Assembly (NCBI GenBank): GCA_017472605.1
Contig: JAFUPV010000024.1
Location: forward strand, 1-64,000
DNA length: 64,000 bases
Source of the DNA: Lachnospiraceae bacterium
GTDB taxonomy: Bacteria; Bacillota; Clostridia; Lachnospirales; Lachnospiraceae
Reading direction: 5' to 3'
Below the pieces are notes generated by a model. That model saw nothing but the letters and a program-made list of their open reading frames with translations. It ran no database searches and was not told where the DNA came from. Made by a program: the position numbers and the translations under genes. Shown here piece after piece: positions 9,104 to 18,951 of this stretch. Every line of letters starts with the position of its first letter. Within the stretch, counting starts at the first letter, position 1.

Positions 9104-9364
9104 ATGGCAGATTTATCAAACACTCAGTTTATTGACATCAGTCAGACAAAGCGCATTCAGGTTTCTGAAGTCATTCAGTGCGTGTATGATGCGCTGGTGG
9201 AAAAGGGATACAATCCGGTCAACCAGATTGTCGGATATATCATGTCGGGGGATCCGACCTACATCACCAGCCATAACAATGCGAGAAGCCTGATCATGAA
9301 GGTTGAGCGCGATGAAATACTGGAAGAGTTGATGAAGACCTACATTAACACCAGATGCAGGTAA
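9104..9364 (+). CDS. IreB family regulatory phosphoprotein (UPF0297)
   Basis: 86-residue cytoplasmic protein of the DUF965/UPF0297 family. In Enterococcus faecalis the homologue IreB is phosphorylated by the PASTA kinase IreK and negatively affects cephalosporin resistance. The family signature TQFIDISQTKRIQVSEVIQ, GYNPVNQIVGYIMSGDPTYI and a C-terminal NTRCR are all present. It begins the widely conserved yrzL-yrrK-yrzB-like trio; the partner kinase is not in this window. Confidence 0.93.
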   Translation: MADLSNTQFIDISQTKRIQVSEVIQCVYDALVEKGYNPVNQIVGYIMSGDPTYITSHNNARSLIMKVERDEILEELMKTYINTRCR

Positions 9365-9385
9365 GGAATCAGACAGGGGAACGGT

Positions 9386-9826
9386 ATGAGAGTATTAGGG
9401 CTTGATTATGGCTCCAAAACAGTCGGAGTCGCTTTGTCAGACGCGCTGGGTCTTACGGCACAGCCGTTTGAGACGATTGTGAGAAAAGACGAAAACAAAC
9501 TGCGGCAGACGCTTGCCCGGATCGAAACCATCATCCGGGAACAGGAAGTCGACCGCATTGTTCTCGGCCTGCCGAAAAACATGAACAGTACCATGGGAGA
9601 CCGCGCAGAGAAAACGCTGGAATTTCAGGCGATGCTTGAGCGGAGAACCGGGCTGAAAGTGATCCTGTGGGACGAACGGCTGACCACGGTTGCTGCAGAG
9701 CGTGTGCTGCAGGAAAGCGGTGTGCGCCGGGAGAACCGGAAGGAATACATTGACCAGATCGCAGCGTCCTTTATTTTGCAGGGATATCTGGACAGCGGAG
9801 CTTATAACACCGGGGTGGAAGGATAA
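9386..9826 (+). CDS. ruvX: RuvX/YqgF Holliday-junction resolvase-like RNase H-fold nuclease
   Basis: RNase H-fold nuclease implicated in Holliday junction resolution or 16S rRNA 5' processing. The motif [16 protein letters not shown] at the N-terminus supplies the first catalytic Asp, and [14 protein letters not shown] and the Asp in [16 protein letters not shown] complete the site. Length is 146 residues. It lies 21 bp after ireB and 2 bp before the DUF1292 gene. Confidence 0.94.
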   Translation: MRVLGLDYGSKTVGVALSDALGLTAQPFETIVRKDENKLRQTLARIETIIREQEVDRIVLGLPKNMNSTMGDRAEKTLEFQAMLERRTGLKVILWDERLTTVAAERVLQESGVRRENRKEYIDQIAASFILQGYLDSGAYNTGVEG

Positions 9827-9828
9827 AA

Positions 9829-10089
9829 ATGGAAGAGAAAATTGTATTTGAGACAGAAGACGGCACAACTGCAGAGTTTTATGTAGTAGAAGAGACGAAG
9901 CTGAACGGTATGAACTATCTGCTGGTAGCAGATTCGGAAGAAGAGGATGCGGAGTGCCTGATTCTGAAAGACATGTCCGAAGAGGACGAAGAAGATGCTC
10001 TGTATGAGATTGTGGAAGACGATATCGAACTGGATGCAGTAATGAGAGTGTTTGCAGAACTGCTGGAAGATATTGATATTGAGGGATAA
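9829..10089 (+). CDS. DUF1292 domain protein (YrzB-like)
   Basis: Small (86 residues), very acidic protein of family DUF1292; about one third of its residues are Asp or Glu. Its biochemical function is unknown. It completes the ireB-ruvX-DUF1292 trio, whose order is conserved through Firmicutes. It begins 2 bp after the ruvX stop. Confidence 0.9.
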   Translation: MEEKIVFETEDGTTAEFYVVEETKLNGMNYLLVADSEEEDAECLILKDMSEEDEEDALYEIVEDDIELDAVMRVFAELLEDIDIEG

Positions 10090-10293
10090 GATACCAGTGT
10101 TCTCAGTGTGCGGGAGAAGGCATGGAAGTTTGCGTGTGCTCTCCTGTGCGCTGAGACAAGAATCGTATAGTTGGAAGCGCGTCTGAGCAGTTTATGTACG
10201 GAACACTTCATAAACCAATGGCGGTCTTTTTTGCTGAGAGTCCGTCATTTTTTCGGATGGTAACAAAAAAACAAGGGGAATGGACGATTAGAG

Positions 10294-10324
10294 TCTGTTA
10301 AAAAATCAGTCCTATTTTAACAGA
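10294..10324. promoter_or_regulatory. 10-bp inverted repeat in the RNase J leader
   Basis: The 255-bp gap before rnj carries TCTGTTAAAA (10294-10303) matched perfectly by TTTTAACAGA (10315-10324) around an 11-nt loop, ending 9 bases before the Shine-Dalgarno. Upstream in the gap are A/T-rich stretches, but I see no convincing -35/-10 pair. It could be an operator or an mRNA hairpin controlling rnj. Confidence 0.5.
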
Positions 10325-10344
10325 ATTCGGAACGGAGGTTGAAT

Positions 10345-12015
10345 TTGAGTACAGCAGAATTAACGGCTACTGTAAAAATTATTCCACTGGGCGGACTTGA
10401 ACAGATCGGAATGAACATGACTGTCTTTGAATATGGTGACAGTATTATCGTAGTGGACTGTGGTATGTCGTTCCCGAGCGATGAGATGCTTGGAATTGAC
10501 ATGGTTATCCCGGACATTACCTATCTGCAGCAAAATATAGAAAAAGTAAAGGGTGTGTTCATCACCCACGGACATGAGGACCACATCGGTGCTCTGCCCT
10601 TCTTCCTGAAATCAGTTAATGTGCCGGTATATGCCACAAAACTGACCCACGGAATCATTGAAGGAAAACTGGAAGAGCACGGAATTACAAAGCTGGTAAA
10701 GCGCAAGATTGTCAAGCACGGACAGACTGTGACAGCCGGTGAATTCAAGGTGGAGTTCATCAAGACCAATCACAGCATCGGCGACGCGGCGGCTTTTGCC
10801 ATCTACTCACCGGCGGGAATCATCGTCCATACCGGTGACTTTAAAATCGACTATACACCGGTTTTCGGCGACATGGCGGATCTGCAGCGTTTTGCAGAGC
10901 TGGGTAAGAAAGGTGTTCTGGCAATGCTCTGTGACAGTACGAACGCAATGCGTCCCGGCTTTACGCCGTCTGAACGGACGGTCGGCAAGACCTTTGACAA
11001 TATCTTCGCAGATCACAGAGATCAGCGGATCATCATCGCTACCTTCGCCTCCAACGTGGACCGGGTGCAGCAGATCATCAACACTTCTGTGAAGTACGGA
11101 AGAAAAGTTGTGGTGGAAGGCCGCAGCATGGTCAACATCATCGGCACAGCCACGGAGCTGGGCTATATCAACATTCCGGAGGGAACGCTGATCGACATCG
11201 ATGAGCTGAGAAACTATCCGCCGGAGCAGACAACCCTGATCACCACAGGAAGCCAGGGCGAGCCCATGGCAGCTCTTTCCAGAATGGCGGCTTCCATCCA
11301 CCGCAAGGTAAACATCATGCCGGGTGATCTTGTTGTGTTCTCCTCTCACCCGATTCCAGGCAACGAGAAGCCGGTGTCCCATGTGATCAACGAGCTGGCG
11401 CAGAAGGGCGCGGAGGTCATCTATCAGGATGCCCATGTTTCCGGTCATGCCTGTCAGGAAGAGATCAAGCTGCTCTATTCTCTGGTACGGCCGCAGTACG
11501 CGGTTCCTGTCCATGGTGAATTCCGCCACAGACAGGCCCTTGCAGGCATTGTTGAGGATCTGGGAATCCCGAGAGAAAACATTTTCATGATCAATTCCGG
11601 CGACGTGCTGGAGATGAATGCCGAGGCGGCTGGAGTTACCTCCCAGGTGATCCACGGCGGTATTCTTGTTGACGGACTTGGTGTCGGTGATGTTGGAAAC
11701 ATCGTTCTGCGTGACCGTCAGACGCTGTCTCAGGACGGAATTATCATTGTTGTCCTGACCCTGGAACGCTACACCAACCAGCTTCTGGCCGGTCCGGATA
11801 TCGTGTCCAGAGGTTTTGTATACATCCGTGAATCGGAGAATCTGATGGAAGAAGCACAGCAGGTTGTAGACGATGCCGTTTATGACTGTCTGGATAACAG
11901 AGTCAGCGACTGGGCAAAGATCAAGAACGTGATTCGTGACAGCCTCAGCAGCTTCCTCTGGAAGAAGATGAAGAGAAGCCCGATGATCCTGCCGATTATT
12001 ATGGAAGTTGAGTAA
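10345..12015 (+). CDS. rnj: Ribonuclease J
   Basis: Metallo-beta-lactamase/beta-CASP ribonuclease with 5'-3' exonuclease and endonuclease activity, central to mRNA turnover and rRNA maturation in Firmicutes. The zinc motif THGHEDHIGALPFF, the second-shell TNHSIGDAAAF and HTGDFKID motifs, the GSQGEPMAALSRMA and SSHPIPGNE beta-CASP motifs, and a C-terminal dimerisation domain are visible. Length is 556 residues. I chose TTG 10345 because GGAGG ends 6 bases before it; the TTG at 10339 is too close. An inverted repeat precedes the RBS. Confidence 0.95.
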   Translation: MSTAELTATVKIIPLGGLEQIGMNMTVFEYGDSIIVVDCGMSFPSDEMLGIDMVIPDITYLQQNIEKVKGVFITHGHEDHIGALPFFLKSVNVPVYATKLTHGIIEGKLEEHGITKLVKRKIVKHGQTVTAGEFKVEFIKTNHSIGDAAAFAIYSPAGIIVHTGDFKIDYTPVFGDMADLQRFAELGKKGVLAMLCDSTNAMRPGFTPSERTVGKTFDNIFADHRDQRIIIATFASNVDRVQQIINTSVKYGRKVVVEGRSMVNIIGTATELGYINIPEGTLIDIDELRNYPPEQTTLITTGSQGEPMAALSRMAASIHRKVNIMPGDLVVFSSHPIPGNEKPVSHVINELAQKGAEVIYQDAHVSGHACQEEIKLLYSLVRPQYAVPVHGEFRHRQALAGIVEDLGIPRENIFMINSGDVLEMNAEAAGVTSQVIHGGILVDGLGVGDVGNIVLRDRQTLSQDGIIIVVLTLERYTNQLLAGPDIVSRGFVYIRESENLMEEAQQVVDDAVYDCLDNRVSDWAKIKNVIRDSLSSFLWKKMKRSPMILPIIMEVE

Positions 12016-12024
12016 CGAAAGAAC

Positions 12025-12741
12025 ATGATTAATAATGAACGGATTACTGCATACATTCACTCCCTGGAGACCCCGGGGAGTGAGCTGTGCGAATCGATAA
12101 GAAAAGCAGCGCTGGCAGATGAGGTGCCGATTATTCGGCCGGAAACTGCCAGCCTTCTGACATTTTTTATACAATTAAACCGCCCGGCAAAAATCCTGGA
12201 AGTTGGGACTGCTGTAGGCTATTCTGCCCTGCTGATGAGTGAAGTGATGCCAAAAGGGACGACAATTACCACCATCGAAAAGTATGAACCGCGGATTAAA
12301 CAGGCGAAAATCAATTTTGCGAAGGCGGAACGGGGCAGTGACATCACGCTTCTGGAAGGGGATGCGGCAGAAATTCTGAAGGAACTGGACGATTCGTTTG
12401 ACCTGATTTTCATGGATGCGGCCAAGGGTCAGTACATCCATTTTCTGCCCGATGTTCTGCGCCTGTTAAAGACGGGAGGAATGATCTTCTCGGACAATGT
12501 GCTGCAGGACGGCGATGTGCTGGAATCCCGGTTCGCTGTGACAAGACGGAACCGGACGATCCACAGCCGGATGCGGGAATATCTGTACCTGCTGAAGCAC
12601 ACGGAAGGTTTGGCAACCTCCATCATCCCGATTGGGGATGGAGTGGCGGTGACAGTGAAGACTTTTGCGTTTCGGAAAATTACCTGTGAGAAAAGCACAG
12701 GTGAGGAAACCAGCCAGATGGAATCAGGAAATAATGAATAA
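12025..12741 (+). CDS. trmR: O-methyltransferase, TrmR/YrrM-like (tRNA 5-hydroxyuridine methyltransferase)
   Basis: Class I SAM O-methyltransferase of the catechol-OMT fold (motifs ILEVGTAVGYSALLM, IFMDAAKGQY, FSDNVLQDG). In Bacillus, TrmR (YrrM) methylates 5-hydroxyuridine at the wobble base and sits next to the TrhP hydroxylation proteins. Here too the next gene is a U32/TrhP protein, so the assignment rests on family plus context. Length is 238 residues with a polar C-terminal extension. It follows rnj by 9 bp. Confidence 0.85.
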   Translation: MINNERITAYIHSLETPGSELCESIRKAALADEVPIIRPETASLLTFFIQLNRPAKILEVGTAVGYSALLMSEVMPKGTTITTIEKYEPRIKQAKINFAKAERGSDITLLEGDAAEILKELDDSFDLIFMDAAKGQYIHFLPDVLRLLKTGGMIFSDNVLQDGDVLESRFAVTRRNRTIHSRMREYLYLLKHTEGLATSIIPIGDGVAVTVKTFAFRKITCEKSTGEETSQMESGNNE

Positions 12742-12813
12742 AAGACGTTCGCTGCCGGCCGGTCCGGCGAAGAGAACGAGATCTGACGAATAAAGAAAGA
12801 GGGAAGAACTGCG

Positions 12814-14040
12814 ATGAAGAAACCTGAGCTGCTGATCCCAGCCGGCAGTCTTGATGTGCTTAAGACTGCGGTAATCTACGGTGCCGATGCGGTGTACATC
12901 GGCGGAGAGGCCTTCGGTCTGCGCGCCAAGGCAAGAAATTTTTCTCTGGAAGAGATGAAGGAGGGCATCGCATTTGCTCATGCCCATGGAGTAAAAGTTT
13001 ATGTAACGGCAAATATTCTTGCCCACAACGAGGATCTGGAGGGCGTTCGCGCTTACTTTGGGGAACTGAAGGAGGTGGAACCGGATGCGCTGATCATTTC
13101 CGATCCTGGCGTGTTCCAGATCGCGAAGGAAGTCTGGCCGCAGGTCGAGATCCATATCAGCACCCAGGCAAACAACTGCAACTACGGAACCTATCTGTTC
13201 TGGCACAGCCTTGGGGCAAAGCGTGTCGTTTCCGCCCGCGAGCTGTCGCTGGAGGAATTGAAAGAGATCCGCCGCCGGATCCCGGAGGACATGGAAATCG
13301 AATCCTTCGTCCACGGCGCCATGTGCATCTCCTATTCCGGTCGCTGCCTGTTGAGCAATTTCATGGTTGGGCGGGATGCCAACCAGGGCGCCTGTACCCA
13401 TCCCTGCCGCTGGAAATATGCGCTGATGGAGGAAAAGCGTCCAGGAGAGTACTTCCCTGTGTTTGAGAATGAGCGGGGAACCTACATTTTCAACTCCAAG
13501 GATCTTTGCATGATCGAGCATATTCCGGATCTGGTGGATGCGGGGATTGACAGTCTGAAAGTAGAGGGACGGATGAAAACGGCTCTCTATGTGGCAACAG
13601 TGGCAAGAACCTATCGGAAAGCCATTGATGACTGGTTCGCGGATCCGGATCGTTACCGGGAGCGAATGGAATGGTATAAAGAAGAAATTGGCAAGTGTAC
13701 TTACCGTGAGTTTACCACCGGATTCTTCTATGGAAAACCGACCGCACAAACGCAGATTTATGACAGCAATACCTATGTAAAGAACTACATTTACCTGGGA
13801 ACCGTTTCCGGTGTGGATGAAAAAGGCCGCTGCCTTCTGGAGCAGAAGAATAAATTCTGTGTCGGAGAGAAGCTGGAAATCATGAAACCGTCCGGTGAAA
13901 ATGTGACGGCAGAGGTTCTTGGAATCTATGATGAGCTTGGAAGCCCCATGGAAAGTGCGCCCCATCCTCAGCAGAAACTGGTTGTGGAACTGGATTCCCC
14001 GGCAGAGATTTATGATATTCTGAGAAGAAAAGATGAGTAA
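12814..14040 (+). CDS. trhP: Peptidase U32 family protein, TrhP-like tRNA hydroxylation factor
   Basis: U32-family protein. Despite the peptidase name, TrhP members are prephenate-dependent factors for 5-hydroxyuridine at position 34 of tRNA. The family signature ESFVHGAMC...YSGRC is present, along with cysteines (GRC, GACTHPC) suited to an Fe-S cluster. N-terminal PELLIPAGSLDVLKTAV is typical. At 408 residues it matches the YrrO/TrhP2-sized form, and no second U32 subunit is next to it. Adjacency to TrmR supports a ho5U to mo5U pathway. Confidence 0.87.
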   Translation: MKKPELLIPAGSLDVLKTAVIYGADAVYIGGEAFGLRAKARNFSLEEMKEGIAFAHAHGVKVYVTANILAHNEDLEGVRAYFGELKEVEPDALIISDPGVFQIAKEVWPQVEIHISTQANNCNYGTYLFWHSLGAKRVVSARELSLEELKEIRRRIPEDMEIESFVHGAMCISYSGRCLLSNFMVGRDANQGACTHPCRWKYALMEEKRPGEYFPVFENERGTYIFNSKDLCMIEHIPDLVDAGIDSLKVEGRMKTALYVATVARTYRKAIDDWFADPDRYRERMEWYKEEIGKCTYREFTTGFFYGKPTAQTQIYDSNTYVKNYIYLGTVSGVDEKGRCLLEQKNKFCVGEKLEIMKPSGENVTAEVLGIYDELGSPMESAPHPQQKLVVELDSPAEIYDILRRKDE

Positions 14041-14128
14041 GGACAGGACAGCAGCCTGTTTAAAGGCAGGTGCGTTTCGTGCCGCCTGGCAGGACTGTCT
14101 GCCGATGACCTGAGAAAGGATCGAATCA

Positions 14129-17044
14129 ATGGATTTAAAGAATTTACCGCAGTATGAACGGATCGAACAGCATCGGATCAAAGAACTGGGATGTGACGGC
14201 TGCCTGCTTCGCCACAAAAAGAGCGGAGCCCGTGTATTTCTGATTGCCAATGATGATAATAACAAGGTGTTTAATATTGCATTTCGTACCGTGCCGACGG
14301 ACAGCACCGGTGTGCCTCACATCATCGAGCACACGGTTCTCTGCGGCTCAGACAAGTATCCGGCCCGTGATCCCTTTGTTGAGCTGGTAAAGGGATCTAT
14401 GAACACCTTCCTGAATGCGATGACCTATCCGGACAAGACCATGTATCCGGTGGCAAGCACCAACGATAAGGATTTTTTCAACCTGATGAGCGTTTACATG
14501 GATTCTGTTTTCCATCCGAACATCACAAAAACGGATAAGATCTTCCAGCAGGAGGGCTGGCACTACGAGCTGACGGAGCCGGACGGCGAGCTGACCTGCA
14601 ATGGTGTCGTTTTTAATGAAATGAAAGGTGCCTTCTCGTCTGCGGATGATGTTCTGGAGCGTTATACCATGAATGCTCTCTATCCGGACACCACCTATGC
14701 ATTCGTTTCCGGCGGAGACCCGGACTGCATTCCGACGCTGACCTATGAGGAGTATCTGGCTTTCTACCGTCGCTTTTACCATCCGTCCAACAGCTACATC
14801 TACCTCTACGGCGACATGGACATGGAAGAGCGGCTGAACTGGATGGACCGTGAGTATCTGAGCCACTACGATCCCATCGATCCGGATTCTGACATTGTGC
14901 CGCAGAAGCCGTTTGAAGAAATGAAAGACCTGACCATTCCCTACAGCATCACAGAGGGAGAGGCCGAAGAGGCAGGAAACTACTATTCCTGGAATAAAGT
15001 TGTTGGAACCTCTCTGGACCATAAGCTGAGCTTTGCCTTCGACATTCTGGAAGCTGTTCTCCTCAATGCCCCCGGTGCTCCATTAAAGAAAGCGCTGCAG
15101 GATAAGAACATTGGCGAGGACATTTACGGCGGATTTGAGGACGGGATTTATCACACCTCATTCAACATTACGGTAAAAGATGCGCAGGCAGACGAGAAGG
15201 AGCTGTTTGTACAGACGATTGAAGAAACGCTGCGCAAAGTTGCGGACGAAGGAATCAACAAACGGTCTCTGCTGGCTGCCATCAACAGTCTGGAATTCCG
15301 TCTGAAGGAGAATGATTTCGGCCGCTGGCCAAGAGGCCTGATGCTTGGTCTTCAGTGCTTTGACAGCTGGCTCTATGATGAAAACGATCCGTTCTCTCCG
15401 TTGGAATATGAAGAAAACATCCAGTTCCTCCGTGATCAGATGGAAACCGGCTATTTTGAAGAACTGATCCGGACAAAGCTTCTTGATAACCCATTTGGTG
15501 TGCTGATGACAGCAGAGCCGAAGGTGGGAATGACGGAGGAGATGGATAAAAAGAGAGCCGAAGCGCTGCAGGCTTATAAAGAAACACTGTCAGACGAGGA
15601 GATTCAGGCGATCATCCGCGGTACAGAGGAACTCCGTGAGTACCAGGAGACGCCGACACCTCAGGAAATTCTGGAGATGATTCCCATGCTTGAGATCAGC
15701 GACATCGGCCGCGAACCGGCGCCGATTCTCAATGAGGAACGGACCGCAGGTGATTGCCCGGTGGTTTACCATGAGCTGTTCACGTCAGGAATCAGCTATA
15801 TGGACGTTGTGTTCCATGCGGATTTCCTGACCATAGAAGAGGTTCCGTATCTCCAGCTTCTGAAGACGTTCCTTGGCAGCGTGGACACGGAAACCTACAG
15901 CTACCGTGAGCTGGCGGAGGAGATTAATGTCTATACCGGCGGTGTGACCACCGATTTCATGCTGATTCAGGATGTGAAAGGAAAGGAAGCGCCGAAGCTG
16001 GAATATCTGGTTCACATGAAGGCTCTCTATCCCAATCTGGAAAAGGCAATGGAGCTGGCTTTGGAGCTGATTCTCCATTCCGATTTCTCCGATGATAAGC
16101 GTCTGAAAGAAATTCTCGGCGAATCCAGATCACGTCTGAAGGAATCCCTGTTAAGCGGAGGCCATCAGACAGCTGTCCGCCGAAGTGGTTCCTACACCAG
16201 CGAATATGCGTATCTCAATGACCTGACCGCCGGTGTCGGCTACTATGAATTCCTGGATGATCTGTACCGCAATTTCGAGGAAAAGAAGGAGACGATGCGT
16301 GCCGTTCTGCACCGCATCATCACGGAGCTGTTTGCGAAAAACCGGATGCTTGTCAGCTACACGGCTGACGAAGAGGGATGGAAGGTCCTGGAAAACTGCA
16401 TGGATTCCTTTGGTAAGGCGCTGAAGGAAAGCAGTCAGGAACCGGTTGCCCGTTCTGCGGCACTGTCTGTAAAGAACGAGGGAATCTGCTGCGCGTCCCA
16501 GATCCAGTTTGTTGCCCGCACCGGCAATTTTGTGAAGGCGGGACTGGAGTATACCGGAACGATGCAGGTTCTGAAAAACATTCTGAATTACGATTATTTA
16601 TGGAAGAATCTCCGCGAGAAGGGCGGCGCCTACGGCTGCATGTGCGGATTCGGCAGGCAGGGAGACGGCTATTTTGTCTCCTACCTGGATCCCCATCTGC
16701 GCCGGACCAATCAGGTTTACGAGGAGTTGCCGGACTATGTGGCCGGTTTTGAGGTCAGTCCGAGAGATATGACCAAATATATCATCGGAGCGATCAGTGA
16801 GCTGGATGTGCCTATGATGCCGAAAGCAAAGGGCTTCCGCAGTCTCAGTGCATATCTGAGCGGAATTACCTGGGAACAGCTGAAGAAAGAACGGCTTCAG
16901 ATTCTGGAAACAACGCAGGAAGCAATTCGTGCGCTGGAGCCGCATATGCGGGCAATTCTGGCAGAGGGATGTCTCTGCGCAGTTGGAAATGAGGGAAAAC
17001 TGAAGGATGGCAGTGAACTGTTTGGCTGCCTGAGACAGTTATAA
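14129..17044 (+). CDS. M16C insulinase-family zinc metallopeptidase (presequence-protease-like)
   Basis: Large (971 residues) single-chain M16C peptidase built of four homologous domains that form a closed chamber for degrading peptides. The inverted zinc motif HIIEH is at residues 64-68, and the distal glutamate ligand is E164 in VFNEMKGAF. The C-terminal half has the substrate-binding RxxY-like region (KGGAYGCMCGF). No signal peptide is visible, so it acts in the cytoplasm. It lies 88 bp after trhP; the gap contains small hairpins but no clear promoter. It precedes era by 14 bp. Confidence 0.92.
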   Translation: MDLKNLPQYERIEQHRIKELGCDGCLLRHKKSGARVFLIANDDNNKVFNIAFRTVPTDSTGVPHIIEHTVLCGSDKYPARDPFVELVKGSMNTFLNAMTYPDKTMYPVASTNDKDFFNLMSVYMDSVFHPNITKTDKIFQQEGWHYELTEPDGELTCNGVVFNEMKGAFSSADDVLERYTMNALYPDTTYAFVSGGDPDCIPTLTYEEYLAFYRRFYHPSNSYIYLYGDMDMEERLNWMDREYLSHYDPIDPDSDIVPQKPFEEMKDLTIPYSITEGEAEEAGNYYSWNKVVGTSLDHKLSFAFDILEAVLLNAPGAPLKKALQDKNIGEDIYGGFEDGIYHTSFNITVKDAQADEKELFVQTIEETLRKVADEGINKRSLLAAINSLEFRLKENDFGRWPRGLMLGLQCFDSWLYDENDPFSPLEYEENIQFLRDQMETGYFEELIRTKLLDNPFGVLMTAEPKVGMTEEMDKKRAEALQAYKETLSDEEIQAIIRGTEELREYQETPTPQEILEMIPMLEISDIGREPAPILNEERTAGDCPVVYHELFTSGISYMDVVFHADFLTIEEVPYLQLLKTFLGSVDTETYSYRELAEEINVYTGGVTTDFMLIQDVKGKEAPKLEYLVHMKALYPNLEKAMELALELILHSDFSDDKRLKEILGESRSRLKESLLSGGHQTAVRRSGSYTSEYAYLNDLTAGVGYYEFLDDLYRNFEEKKETMRAVLHRIITELFAKNRMLVSYTADEEGWKVLENCMDSFGKALKESSQEPVARSAALSVKNEGICCASQIQFVARTGNFVKAGLEYTGTMQVLKNILNYDYLWKNLREKGGAYGCMCGFGRQGDGYFVSYLDPHLRRTNQVYEELPDYVAGFEVSPRDMTKYIIGAISELDVPMMPKAKGFRSLSAYLSGITWEQLKKERLQILETTQEAIRALEPHMRAILAEGCLCAVGNEGKLKDGSELFGCLRQL

Positions 17045-17058
17045 AAAACGGAGGAAAT

Positions 17059-17970
17059 ATGCAGGAAGCAAATGATAAAAAGTCCGGTTTTGTCGCGCTG
17101 GTAGGCCGTCCGAATGTCGGAAAGTCAACGCTGATGAACCATCTGATCGGTCAGAAAATCGCGATCACGTCCAATAAGCCTCAAACAACAAGAAATCAGA
17201 TCCGCACCATTTTTACCGATGAGCGCGGTCAGGCTGTGTTCCTGGATACACCGGGAATCCACAAGCCGAAAAACAAGCTTGGTGCTTACATGACAGAGGT
17301 TGCCCAGAAAACGCTGGATCAGGCGGATGTGATTCTGTGGCTGGTTGAACCAACTACCTTCATCGGAAGAGGAGAGGAAGAGATTATCCGGAAGCTGAAG
17401 AAGGTAAAGGCACCGGTCATTCTTGTGGTCAACAAGACGGATACGGTGAAAAAGGAGGCAGTCGGCGAAGCAATCCGGGTTTACACGCAGGCAATGGAGT
17501 ACAGTGAGATTGTGGCTGTTTCCGCGCTGAGAAGTGTGAATACGACCCACCTGCTGGACCGGATCTTCCACTATCTGCCATACGGACCGATGTATTACGA
17601 TGAGGATGCGGTGACGGATCAGCCGATGCGTCAGATTGCGGCGGAGATGATCCGCGAGAAGGCACTGCGCCGTCTCCAGGAGGAGATTCCTCACGGAATC
17701 GCGGTTACCATTGAGAAAATGAAGGAGCGTCCGGACGGATCGGTGATTGACATTGAAGCGTCCATCATCTGTGAGCGGGATTCCCACAAGGGAATCATCA
17801 TCGGCAAGGGCGGCGAGATGCTCAAGCTGATCGGAAGCGATGCCCGCCGCGACATCGAGGCAATGATGGAGATTCAGATCAATCTGAAGCTCTGGGTCAA
17901 GGTTCGCCGTGACTGGAGAGACAGCGATCTGTTCATTAAGAACTTCGGATATCAGGAGAATGAGCTGTAA
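17059..17970 (+). CDS. era: GTPase Era
   Basis: Essential GTPase that binds the 3' end of 16S rRNA during 30S maturation. Visible motifs are G1 GRPNVGKST, G2 region TTRNQIRTI, G3 DTPGIHKP, G4 NKTD and G5 VSAL, followed by a C-terminal KH domain with IIIGKGGEMLKLIG. Length is 303 residues; RBS GGAGG. It is followed by recO, the conserved era-recO order. Confidence 0.97.
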   Translation: MQEANDKKSGFVALVGRPNVGKSTLMNHLIGQKIAITSNKPQTTRNQIRTIFTDERGQAVFLDTPGIHKPKNKLGAYMTEVAQKTLDQADVILWLVEPTTFIGRGEEEIIRKLKKVKAPVILVVNKTDTVKKEAVGEAIRVYTQAMEYSEIVAVSALRSVNTTHLLDRIFHYLPYGPMYYDEDAVTDQPMRQIAAEMIREKALRRLQEEIPHGIAVTIEKMKERPDGSVIDIEASIICERDSHKGIIIGKGGEMLKLIGSDARRDIEAMMEIQINLKLWVKVRRDWRDSDLFIKNFGYQENEL

Positions 17971-18085
17971 CGCGGCAATGCAAAAGCTGTGGCGCAAACG
18001 GATACCGGGGAAACTGAGCGGATTGCACCGGAAATGGCGGCAGCGGGAAAACGGATGCCGGGGAAAATGGAAATGAGGTGAGGGA

Positions 18086-18844
18086 TTGGATACGATAACG
18101 GTCACCGGCATGGTGCTTTCCTCCATGGCCGTGGGGGAGACGGACCGGCGGTTGGTGATTCTGACAAAAGAACAGGGGCGCATCAGCGTGTTTGCCAGAG
18201 GTGCCTGCCGTCCGCGCAGCAGCCTGATGGCAGTATCCCGTCCCTTTGTTACGGGAAGCTTTGTGCTGATCCCGCGGAAAGATTCGTTTTCTCTTCAGTC
18301 GGCAGCCGTGAAGGAATATTTCGATGAGCTGACCAGAGATTTTGATAAGATGGCCTACGGCTGCTATTTTCTGGAGCTGGCCGGGTACTTTTCCATGGAA
18401 CAGGCAGACGGAACGGATCTGCTGAATCTGCTTTTTCTGACGCTGAAAGCGGTGGAGAAGCAGCAAATGCCTGCAGAACTGATCCGGCTTGTCTATGAAT
18501 ATCGCCTGTTTGTCGCGGCCGGTGAGTATCCGCAGGTTTTTACCTGCAGCAGCTGCAGGAAACCGCTGACGGAAGGCTGGTTTCAGATGCGTACCAGAAG
18601 TGCCGTCTGCAGCCACTGCGGAACATCGATGGACGGCGAGTATCTGTCGCCGTCCGCTGTCTATGCCCTTCAGCACATCCTGACGGCTCCTGTTACAAAG
18701 CTGTATCGCTTTCGCCTGGCGGAGGATGTGTTCGACGCACTGCAGCGTGTGCTGAACCAGTGGAAGAGGCGGTATCTGGACCGGGAATTCAAGTCGGAAG
18801 CCCTGCTGTCGCCGTCCGCATTGCCTCAGATGGGTAAAATGTAA
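18086..18844 (+). CDS. recO: DNA repair protein RecO
   Basis: RecO loads RecA onto SSB-coated DNA with RecR. It has the N-terminal OB fold (TGMVLSSMAVGETDRRLVILT) and a C-terminal domain with a four-cysteine zinc site (CSSC ... CSHC, about residues 153-176). Length is 252 residues. The start is TTG 18086 with GAGGTGAGG upstream. The 115-bp era-recO gap contains a direct repeat: ACGGATACCGGGGAAA at 17998 and a one-mismatch copy at 18051. Confidence 0.93.
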   Translation: MDTITVTGMVLSSMAVGETDRRLVILTKEQGRISVFARGACRPRSSLMAVSRPFVTGSFVLIPRKDSFSLQSAAVKEYFDELTRDFDKMAYGCYFLELAGYFSMEQADGTDLLNLLFLTLKAVEKQQMPAELIRLVYEYRLFVAAGEYPQVFTCSSCRKPLTEGWFQMRTRSAVCSHCGTSMDGEYLSPSAVYALQHILTAPVTKLYRFRLAEDVFDALQRVLNQWKRRYLDREFKSEALLSPSALPQMGKM

Positions 18845-18876
18845 AGAAATTGTAATCATATCTTGGCAAATAGTAC

Positions 18877-18905
18877 TTGAAAAATATGCGATAATAACAT
18901 AAAAT
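18877..18905 (+). promoter_or_regulatory. Promoter of the lipoprotein gene
   Basis: TTGAAA (18877-18882), a 17-bp spacer and TAAAAT (18900-18905). It overlaps the upstream in-frame ATG at 18904, which argues that translation starts at 18952. Confidence 0.65.
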
Positions 18906-18951
18906 GGGTAGAGGCATTATGCCACAAAAAACAATGCGAGGGTTTAGCAGG

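Noticed and set aside
18904-18951. Upstream ATG for the lipoprotein gene
   Set aside because: It overlaps the predicted -10 box, and the added residues would precede a normal lipoprotein signal peptide.
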